From: Apodemus sylvaticus
Taxonomy: Eukaryota; Chordata; Mammalia; Rodentia; Muridae
DNA length: 64,000 bases
Direction of reading: 5' to 3'
Assembly: GCF_947179515.1 (NCBI RefSeq)
Contig: NC_067481.1
Coordinates: 83,404,015 to 83,468,014, forward strand
Part shown: positions 53,968 through 64,000 of the stretch, piece after piece
How positions within the stretch are numbered: the stretch's first letter is position 1
Layout: each line of letters begins with the position of its first letter
Translations under genes and position numbers: made by a program
Notes under the pieces: generated by a model
What the model was told of the DNA's origin: nothing
The model's database searches: none
Seen by the model: the letters and a program-made list of their open reading frames with translations, nothing else

Positions 53968-54041
53968 AGAGGAAGGAAGGAAGGAAGGAAGGAAGGAAGG
54001 AAGGAAGGAAGGAAGGAAGGAAGAAAAATGGATGGATGGAA
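53805..54041. repeat. (GGGA), (GAAA)n and (GGAA)n purine tract
   Basis: Purine-rich blocks: GGGA/GAGA (53805-53861), (GAAA)n (53879-53968) and (GGAA)n (53971-54022). The Lys/Glu-rich and Ser/Phe-rich frames on the two strands are artefacts. Confidence 0.95.
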
Positions 54042-56362
54042 GGGCTTCTTATCACATTGTAGACTTCAGTTAATACTCAGTTTTTAATCATGTATAGAAA
54101 TATTTTGTTCTTGTAAGCCTTAGGCTTGCTGGTGGCTTTATAGGTATTTTGTACTAGCAATGGCCTGGGATTTTCATTTTTGTTTTGATATTTGGTTGCT
54201 GTTGCTAATATGACTGCTATATTTTTACCGATATCAAAATATCAATGTTTATATTCACAAGAAAATATTGATGAAGAAAAAAATTTTTTTGCTGTGCTAT
54301 TTATGACAAAGAAATGATCTTCAAATTAAACCTCTTAAGTACATAGGAAAAGAGCACATTGCTATATAATTATGTAAAACTGTCTAATATGAAAAGAGAG
54401 TAGTGTCCCATGGCATGTGGGCTTTGAATACCTACTTGTAGCTTCTCAAAGTGTGATAAGTACTTTGTGAAACTAACTGCATACATTCTATAATTATCGT
54501 TAATTACAGATGGGCAAAAATAGGTCTAGCCTGAAACAGGATACAGGGGTAATGATGCATAGTGTCACTTGTGCTAACACCATTGCCCTACAACTCTGTT
54601 CTTCTCCTTTACTTTTTCAGACAACTTTTTAAATGAATACATACACATCCTTTAAATCCAGCATCTAGCCATGAGTACATATTTTTTTCATCTTCTGACT
54701 ATGTGGTTACCCAGGACAGCGTCATCATGATAATCCAGCTTCTTAGAATTTTATTAAATATAACACCTATGGCGAATGAGATCAGATCTTATATTTTCTT
54801 ACCCATATTATTAACTCTTATTGAGAATTTATCTCATCAAAGTCCTAATAGTCTCCTTTATTGAGTTAAATTTGACTAAATAAACATCCTTGGACCAAGC
54901 AATACAGGCAGGATGGCAGTTATATTTCTATATCTTCACATTAGCTTCGGAAGTGTTATAAATACTCAAATTCTCTTCACATTTAATGACTAAGGGAAAA
55001 ATTCAGTAAAATCCTAAAAGAAAATTAGGGCATTTATTCCAAAGAAGTAATTGAGAGGTTGTTATTTTTATGGTTCTCATTTTTCTATAAAAATAAAGAA
55101 CATTAAAATAAAATTCAAAGATAGGAAAAATGAAAAAAATGAAAATCTGAGCCAATTTAAAGACACCATTATTAAAATTTCCACTTCTCCATTATAAGTC
55201 CAGGGTTTAGCAGTAAAAACAACTCTGATCTCATGCATTTATTTAACCAGAGAAACAGCCAATAAGAAACAAGGGACTCTTGATACAAAGCATGATTACT
55301 CAAGATTTGCTTTGTTAAATTCAACAACTTAAATAAAATCTAATAAATGCAATTAATAAGGCTGGAAAACTACAGATGGTGGGATTGAGAGGGACTGAGG
55401 ATGGGTTCCTACCAGAATCTAGAAATTTAGCAGATTTGGAGTAAGTCTTTATTCTTTTAAGAACTATGCAAGTGAATAAGGGTCAGTAGGTATCTTAACG
55501 TTCAATGAGATGGTATTTTAAAGTTTCGTTAGTGTTTTTGTGTAAGCATTTTTTTCACTTAGTTGTAAATAATTCCAGAACTAGATGATGTATTATGGCA
55601 TAAAGAATACCATGAAGGAAGTTAAGAGCATCTATGATCATGAATTGATCCTGTGTCCTTTAACAAATCTTTAATTCCATAAGCTTCACTTGCTTCTTCT
55701 TTCTACAACTTATGTTTTCTTAGCAAAGTGATTGGTCAGAGAAAGATTAAAATTTTGATGTTAACATTGTCACAGACAGCACAAGAGGAAATTACAATGA
55801 GGCACAACTAATCTTAAGGTTTTATAGGATTTTCTAATTGAGGGCATTGTTAGTATTTGGGAGATCAACCACCACTGATGTATCTACGGACACAAACAAT
55901 TGTGATATCAATGTATGCATGAGAGTAAATCGTGTCAAACTGTGGTCACACAGGCTCTGAATATGTTTCTGGTTTCATTTATTTCATGGTACCAGAAAAG
56001 AGGTAGGAAAGAACTTAGCCAGATAGTTTAAAACATGGTCTCTCTAAGAATTCTCCATAAAATGGAAATACCTGGGAAAAGCAATCATTACACATCTGTC
56101 CTCATGCTGTGCCTTCCCCACCAGATCAACCAGAAGGTAGGCAATGTCACGCAGTGGCAGCTGAACAGAGATGCAGCACTCCCTTTCCAAATAGTTATGT
56201 GATAGTTGTCTACTTGGCAGGAACCAAAGTGCCAAGTACATTTCAAATTCCACATATTTTTTCATGAGTTGGTACAGTGAGTGCTCAGGCAATGCTCAGA
56301 TAAACAGACTTTGTAAAGGCCCTATGTGAAACTAGATAGGATGAGGAAGGGAAATCTGTGCT

Positions 56363-56439
56363 AAGAGAGAGAGGGGGAGGGAGGGATGGAGGGAGGGAGG
56401 GAAGGAGAGTGAGAGGGGGAGGGAGGGAGGGAGAGAGAT
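56363..56439. repeat. GGGA-rich purine tract
   Basis: About 75 bp of GGGA/GAGA units with few interruptions. Confidence 0.9.
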
Positions 56440-56786
56440 CTGGTAGTGGAAATATGATATATTAATTTGGCTTCTGTCATAATTTACTCAGTGGTCAATT
56501 AACAAGAAGTGGGAAAGTCCACTTTTCCTTAAGTACCTATCCTGTTTTCTGCATGGCATTAGTTTGACTGAAGATCACAGTACCTGGCAATACACCAAGG
56601 CAAGCATCTCCTTTGATTAGCTGCTGCAAGCCTCTTCTTTGGCGGAGATAAATGTGAGAGAGTGTATTGATTTTATCTCAGGTTCTCATCTGCGCCATTC
56701 AACCCACATTCCACAACCACAGCTCTTTCATTCAAAGTGACAGTGAGCGGAGACACAACTGTCAGTCTCTCCCTTGAGAAGAGCTG

Positions 56787-56816
56787 ACTAAGTGTGGTGA
56801 CACTAAGTGTGGTGAC
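56787..56816. repeat. 15-bp tandem duplication
   Basis: The unit actaagtgtggtgac occurs twice in exact tandem. Confidence 0.93.
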
Positions 56817-57544
56817 ACTGCTTGCTTGTCTGGGTTTGTTTTTACATAATCACATACCACAACTCTTCAGGGAACAATGCTAGAAGCCGTCCTGGCTTCC
56901 TTTCCTCCTCACATCAGGGGAGGGAAACAGGAGCAATTGCAAAATGATTCTTGCTCCAAGCTTAGTTCTCAGCAGCTACATAATTAACATCTCTACACCA
57001 AATTTCAATGGCTCCTTTGGATTCTCTCTTTCCACAGTCACACACTGTCTGCACTGACACAGGAACACTTGCCTTTCAAATTCTCCAGGACTGAAACTGA
57101 GACATGAAGGATTCTAGTTGTTTTATTTACACGTTGAAAGAATTAAACAACTTTGCGGTAGAATTCCACAAACTGGGTAGAATCCCAGTTTCCGGGCTCA
57201 TAGATGCTGTGTTATGTCAATTGTATGGACAAGTACATCAAGTACAGAATAAGTGCTGTACAGTACTTTTAACAGAAGTTCACAGCCAGAATATTTTAAG
57301 TTCGGAAGCAGCATGTGAAATTCAATGGTACAGATATGGGACAAATTAACTCTATGGATGCAGTTAAAAGTCTAACTTTTTGCTCTATATTTCTAGGTTG
57401 GAGACAGTGTCTTGCCTTTTGGTTTTGAGCTCAAAATACATCGGCTTTAGTTTATTGAATGCTGGGGTTACTCAATGCACCCCTAAGTCTGGCTTTCTCA
57501 ATTGTTCAGTTTTTCAATTTGTAGCTAAGGTATTTTTTCCCTTT

Positions 57545-57742
57545 AATTTTTGGTTTGTTTGTTTGGTTTCTTGTTGTTGTTTATATTTGATTGTTTTTCA
57601 GTATAGGGTTTCTTGGTGTAAGAGAGCCCTGGCTGTCCTAGACTTACTTGCTTATGTAGACCAGACTTTCCTCAAACTCACAGAGGTCTGCCTGCCTCTG
57701 CCTCCTAAGTGCTGGGATAAACAAAGTGTGTGCACTGTGATC
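57545..57742 (-). mobile_element. B1 SINE, antisense
   Basis: The reversed order is clear: agagccctggctgtcctaga, gtagaccagactttcctcaa, ctgcctctgcctcctaagtg, preceded by the T-rich reversed tail. It is moderately diverged. Confidence 0.9.
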
Positions 57743-57953
57743 AGCTTTTCTTAATATTTTTTTAGTGAAAATAGTCTAGGTAGAATACTTTCTTTTTCTA
57801 ATTGGTATATATATTTTAATTTACCATACAATGATGTCAGTTTAAATAAATAATTTCCAAAAATGGAGGATGTGTGCTTCACTTATCATAGCCAAAGTGG
57901 CATAAGAAATTTTATGTCAACATACTGTTTTTCCTGCATGCACACATTAGCAT

Positions 57954-57954
<1 letters not shown>

Positions 57955-57999
<45 letters not shown>

Positions 58000-58056
58000 A
58001 CACACACACACACATACACACACACACACATACACACACACACAAACACACACCAC
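57955..58056. repeat. (CA)n microsatellite
   Basis: About 100 bp of CA with a few TA and AA interruptions, followed at 58053-58067 by catgtgtgtgtg. Confidence 0.96.
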
Positions 58057-60704
58057 ATGTGTGTGTGAACAAAACCTCAGGCCTTGAACTTCCTTATTAG
58101 ATACTCTTCCATAGCCCAGCCTCAGTTTCATTTCCTGTTGCAAAAGATGAATTCTATAAACTTGTTGAGATTGACAGTGAGACAAGTACATTGTCCCTAT
58201 CAGAACAAGTGCTGTACAGTATTTAAAATACAAATTGTTCACAGGAGCTGATATATGCATGGAAATATGAAATATTCCCTTTATATGAGAATAAAGGGAT
58301 TTTTGCTTTGGTCAAGAGCCAAGTCTTAGACAGCAGTGACTATATCTTTCATATTAGAAGAAAACATGACCCAGTAAAACACAATTGAGAGCACCTACTT
58401 TCCTTTCTCTGGTGTCTCATACCAAAACCTACAGATTTTCACATATGTCACACGATTAAACTCTTGCAACTAAATTCTATATGCTATTGAAAAATAAGTT
58501 GGTGAAAGGAGATACATTAACACTTATAGATCCTGTAGCATGCAACAATGTTAGAAAAGAGGGAGATTTTTCCTTTTCTGTGTGAAAGACTGAAGATAGG
58601 AAGACAGGAACCTCAGTTCTTCCATTATTGAAACACCGAATTTCAAATAGGCTGCTAACACATTCAATTGGGTATTAAATCTTCCTAGAGAGATAGCTCC
58701 CAATCAGCAAATGGTTGTCTCTGGGCCCATACAGAACTGCAGTAAAAGCTAGTATGGTTCTGACAAATTTAAAAGCTATTCTTCACCTCTTTCTTTACAA
58801 ACCATGTACGTACTTATTCCACATCAAGGATTCATTGACTCTGAAGATAATTCAGGAAATTAAGCAGAGGAAAGGCAAGATAAGCTCTATTAAAATTTTA
58901 ATGTATGAACCTTGCTTAAATTATATAATTCAAGTCTTATTTATGCAAGTGACATTACTCAGAAAAGCAACTCACTTTGGATAAAATGAAAAGTCCAGTT
59001 GTAGATGTAAAGTCTGTGGTGTAATCAGTGACTGTTAGCAGATCCATAGGGCTCCACTTTCTAACCTGTTAAAATCAAGGGTATATTCCTTTCTATGTCT
59101 CCCTTAACCTCTGATAGCATGAAATCTAAATCCTAAGAAAATCAAAAAAAACATAGCAGATTTTCTATACAATGAGGCCAGATAAGTTTTGTGTACGTGA
59201 GCAGAACATTATGCCCTTGTTCTTGATAATAAGGTAAAAGAGAATGTCACTTATACAAAAGCAAACCAACCAACAGATACTGACCAAAGGAATGGAGAGA
59301 TGACCTCTGGTGATCCTCTACCTGAATCTTGCAAGGGTAGAAACTGGGTGTGGGGAAGAGGCCTACACTTCATTAGTCACAAGACTCTTCTCTTGAGAGG
59401 TTGCACTTCGAGCATATTCTGCTAAAAACGTATCCAAATCTCCTCTTGAAGAATATACATGCTAATAGCCCCTTTCAAAATCTACACTTTAGAAAATGAC
59501 AGATACATGACGCACATGAGACAAACACTTCGACAGTATAGCTGATGTGTGAATTGAATACATAAACAACTTTGAGTCTTGAAAATCAAATGTAATGTGA
59601 AAATGTTAGTGGATACATATTTCTCTGTCTCCTCATTATTTTACTTACTTAGCTTTAAAAAAAATACTTAACTCAAATGCAGCAAAGACATTTTGATGGT
59701 CAGAAGAAGAAGATGATGTTGCTTAATAGGAGCAGAGGAGTAAAAGACGCCCTCTTGCTTAGCCCTTCAGCCTGTACAGTTGCTTCTGTATCACAAAGCC
59801 CCCTTAAACCACAAGAGGAGCATCTCATAACCAGGGTGAGGCACACGCCTCATCAGTTTACATCCACAGTGGAATCTTGTCTTGGACTAAAGGCACACAT
59901 TTCAGCATGAGAGAGAATGCCCTAACCAGGTGCTGAGCAGGTTTTAGCTTGGATCACAAAAGAATGTGACTATGACTGTTGACTATGTGGCATATCCTGT
60001 GTCACAATATGGAAAAATTCAGACATTTATCCTAAGTGTAAATCCAAACAAGATGTAAGTCACAACTGGGTTTTAGAGATCAGAGTACCTTTAAGGTTGA
60101 ATGTAATAATTAGGAGAAGAAGACGTGATAGAAAGATTTAGCTTCATCCATTAACACTGCTCCATGTCTGCACCATTCTAACACTCTATGGAAATCCATA
60201 TCTGTCTTCTTTACCAAAGCTATAAGTGGTGAGGAGGACTATTATTCCTGTTTTCCATGTGAGAAGTCTCCAATATCAAACTTAAGAAAAATGTAAAAAT
60301 CTGGTTTCTAATTCTTCTCTGCCAAGTGGTTTATTTATTTCTACATTTAAAACTAAATATTTTTTAGTACTTTCACTAGTAATTTGACATATTTCCCAAA
60401 TGTGCCAACTTAAATATCAAAATGACACAAAGCTACTGAGAATATAATCAATATTTTGTAGTATTTTCACTAAATATATCATCTGACTGAATTTTTAATA
60501 TTTTATAAAGAATAGATAAAGAGAGAAGTAGAGGGGAGAACATATTTATCCAGCTTTACATAGTGAGTTGGAATTAAATTATAGTTCTTCTAGTCATATA
60601 TTTTCTTCACAAAATTGTTTCCTTAAACAAGTAGAGAAGTTAGGCTCTATGAAACTGCCTAAAATAAGTCATAATTTACACAGAACTTTGTGTGTGGAAT
60701 GATT

Positions 60705-60886
60705 TTTCCTATTTATTTTAATGTAATTATACTATTTCTCCTTTCATTTTCCTCCCTCCAACCCTGCCCATATTCCTCTTTTGTTCTTTATCAAATCTAT
60801 GGTCTCTCTTTTCAATAATCGTTATTACACATTTATGTACAACTCTATGTGCCTGTGTACATGCATACATGTGTGTATGTGTATAT

Positions 60887-60925
<39 letters not shown>

Positions 60926-61005
60926 ACATATCTATATAAAACCTGCTCAGCCTATACGATGTTAGTTGTATGCATGTTTTTAGCGCAAACCATTTGGTAT
61001 TGGAA
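60705..61005 (-). mobile_element. L1 3' end (Lx-type), antisense, with TG array
   Basis: The segments tcattttcctccctccaacc, tatcaaatctatggtctctc, cctgctcagcctatacgatg and accatttggtattggaa fit a reversed old L1 3' UTR. A (TG)n array (60869-60923) lies in its middle. Confidence 0.65.
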
Positions 61006-64000
61006 GAAAAAAATTGTGTTGTTTTCCCTGGAGAAGGCTATTTCTTTAGCAGCAATCTTATTTATATCCCAATGACTAGTTAGAAAGCTTCTTGAGTGAA
61101 AGAATTCTACTGAGTTGAGGAGAATTTAAAATTGAGCTCGGAGAGCTAAAGGCCAAGTAAGGCCACGTTTTTAAGTCTATACTTTTGCAGAACATCCTGA
61201 AAAATAATTTGACGTTTTCGGCTTCAGTTTGTTATTTGACCTTTTGCAGGCAGTGCCTTTGGTTGCCTGAATTTGAACACTGATAGTTTTATTTCCCAGC
61301 TGCTTTAGAAGGCTTGATATGTTGCTAACATCAGGTCCCTGAAACTTGGTAAAATCTTTTCTTTATGAAAACATCAGGGCCCGAGTTATACCCCTCAGCA
61401 CAACTTCAAATGCAAAGTCATAAGAAACTCATTGACAGAGAGATAGAGGTGGGGGGCAGAAAAATAAAGCATGCCTAGTAACATGCATATTTCTCAGAAG
61501 AAAAATAGTTTCTGGGCTCAGGGATATAATCATTAGGAACATTTCTCTCCTGTGACTGAGCTCAAGTACTTTCCTACTGATGATTCCATTACTTTAGAGA
61601 ATTAGCTAAATTAAAGATTGGCTGCTTAATATTTCTCCTCCAAGGCTCCTCTTTGATCTTCACTAACCGAAAAAGGAGGCAGACTTTCAAGATAAATGTC
61701 CATGCTTTGAGAAGCTGTCTGATATCCAAGGTAGAAATGGATTCAGACCATTAGTGAAATCCCTTCATGGTAGTTTATTGCTTCACAGAGATGGCCTCTC
61801 TAATGGAGAACAAACACCAGATCATTGGGATCAATGTAGTATGGGAAGATCTAAATAGCTCTTGACTGATCAGATAAAAGATAAAAAAAGTGGGAGAAAT
61901 CAAGCCCCAGTCTAATTACTTAAAATAATTTCCTGACCTCACCAAATATTCCTGGACTAAATTGGGACACAAACTCAGATCTTAATGCTGACTTCCTTGT
62001 TTTTAGAAAGTGATGGGCAATAAATAAACTTTCATGAAGGAGTTTTGATCCTAAGAGAGGGTGGATCAAGGGTCTGTGGGTGGCTGCAGATGTTTTCCAG
62101 GGAAGGCCTGTGAAGAGTTCCTTCCCCAGTACAATCTGTTATTCCTGTGCCAGCACGACTCCATTTAATATGCTCATGCCTTCATTGTGTTTCTGAATTA
62201 ACAACTTTGACAAATTAATCATGTCTAATTCAACAGTGCATAGAGTCCTTCCTCTCTAAGTACTTGTTTAACTGTGAAGTTGATTAGGAGTTAATGATTG
62301 CATGCTTTCTCAGTTTGTCACCAATACCTATTTAAATTCTCTTTTCTTTATTAACACCCAGTTTTACTTACTAAGTGAGCTACAGTATTTATTAACTATT
62401 TAAAGTAATTCCCTTGCACTGTTAGAGTTAATAGCAGTCTAAAAATTTACTATTCTAAATTTCTCTTAAATAGGGCTTCTGTTAGAGGTAAATTAAGATT
62501 CATTTCTGCCACATACTATGGTAAAACAATGAGTAGCTATATATTAAAGATTATTTATATCTATGATTAGTGTGCCATTGAAAATCTGAGGTGAACAGAC
62601 AAACATAATTTTACCAGCTCAGACTCTTCAGTTACATTAAGATAAGAATGTATTTAATGGTGTTCATGGATGCACTCAGATTGCTATAAACAAGAATAAT
62701 AGGATATCTTGCTATTCTATTATTCCCCAGAATTACATGCAGTGTTTTAACAATATTAAAAATTTTGCCACTCATCAAGAAACTTACCTATTAATGTCAC
62801 AAAAGTTATTTCCCCAAACACTTATACTCTGGAAGCTGTTCCTTATTTGGACATTGGTTTGAAAGATTACAAAATACTTTCATAACATGAGCAAATGAGA
62901 TCTACATAATACTTTTAACAGCAGTCTGTGTCTCATTATTTTGCTCTGGGAATTTAGATGATTTAGTCAAGTCTAGTTACCTTGTTATCCTTCTTATCTC
63001 TTTCTACCATTGTTGCTTGTGGTTGGATTCTGGGACTAGATTTGCTATTGGGAGCTACTCTGTACTTATGTAAAACATGTCTTAATATCTAGTCGGATGT
63101 TTGCAGAGTTAGACTTAATTAACTGGGAAATCACCTCCTCTTCTGATAGATAACAGTGACAAACATATTCATTTGAAGTTACAGTTTCAGACATAAGAGC
63201 CAGAGTTATTTTATTTAAATAGATCCCTGGATGAATTCTTTGGCTGCAGTTCTGGAATTAGATGACAGCCTCAGAATAATGAATTGTGCTACAAAGGTCT
63301 ACATTGGGTTAGGCATCTGTGAGGGGATTTCAGAAAATGAGAAAAAAAGCAATTGCACTGAGAGAAGCTTTGGTTAAAGAAATTCAGAGGACTGATGTTA
63401 GCAAGCCTCTCATGGCATGACCCCACAGAGAAACCACTGAGCTCTGAAGAGTTTGTGGACATTGACTTCATTTCATCTAAAACTTTTTTCTAAAGGGAAA
63501 ACTCTGAAATCATTTACTCAGACTGTTTTCTTCATGTAGAATATGCATCATAGAAGGCTTCGTAGTAAATTAAGACAACTTTTGTCAGCAGTCAGAAGCT
63601 CTGGGGATACAAATCAGTTTCATAAGAGAACTATATTCAACTGTTGTTTAGCTTCTGATACTTTCTCTTCTCGCCATCTCTCTCTCTATAGCTGCTGGTG
63701 AAAAATAGAGGCCTTTTATTTTTTATTTCTTCAGCAAGCACTAGGGTTTAGGAAACAAGAGTCTTGGGTTTCCCAGTGCTTAGTTGTGTGTTGGTTTACT
63801 ATGTTTTCTTCATGCATGGGCCTTAACAGGTTTACTCTTCCAGCATGGTGGAGCCACTTCCTGAAGTCCTTTCAAATGTCAATTTTCTTCTGCATGTCTA
63901 ACAACATTTCTCTTATGGCTCAGAATGGTATTTAATGATGTTATAAAGGTTATTGTACTTCATAATACCTAGCATAAATGAACTTTTTCTTATTTGCTTG

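Noticed and set aside
53741..54087. Frames of 104-105 codons on both strands with KER or SFL repeats.
   Set aside because: Purine-tract artefacts, as shown by equally long frames on both strands.

Overview
This window is vertebrate nuclear DNA, almost certainly from house mouse (Mus). It is AT-rich. It carries rodent SINEs (B1, B2, B3, with only one worn ID-like copy, which argues against rat) and truncated rodent L1 3' ends. Microsatellites are very frequent. No prokaryotic-style gene, CRISPR array or operon is present.

The only gene I can support is Gabrg2, the gamma-2 subunit of the GABA-A receptor, on the + strand. Five consecutive coding exons (exons 2-6 in the usual numbering) lie at 17033-17184, 19103-19170, 22086-22306, 24854-24936 and 27410-27547. 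Their lengths are 152, 68, 221, 83 and 138 bp. Every boundary has AG/GT, the phases join without a gap, and the 662 bp encode most of the extracellular ligand-binding domain: the end of the signal peptide, three N-glycosylation sequons, the Cys-loop and the gamma-2 half of the benzodiazepine site. Exon 1 (upstream) and the exons for the transmembrane bundle and intracellular loop (downstream) lie outside the window.

Layout: 1-17032 is the 3' part of intron 1, with few repeats apart from a compound CA minisatellite (3.6 kb), a B2, a B1, a hAT-type MITE (11 kb) and an old L1 3' end (14-15.3 kb). 17-27.5 kb is the exon cluster with short introns. 27548-64000 is the 5' part of a long intron 6, full of repeats: a nested repeat pair (28.6-29.3 kb), L1 remnants at 35.7, 37.2, 45.7, 48.2, 52.2 and 60.7 kb, a probable LTR (40.1 kb), B1s at 30.2, 45.3, 47.2 and 57.6 kb, and many long polypurine/polypyrimidine or alternating tracts. 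Nearly all long open frames in the window are translations of microsatellites or L1 3' UTR and are not genes.

I found no undescribed biological system. The observations most worth a check are local structural events inside repeats: an exact 100-bp duplication inside an L1 remnant, a five-copy 46-bp minisatellite grown from an L1 3' UTR, two L1 copies with 5' inversions, a perfect 15-bp hairpin, a CpG-containing Z-DNA-prone segment, and a weak-looking acceptor at the frame-neutral exon 6.
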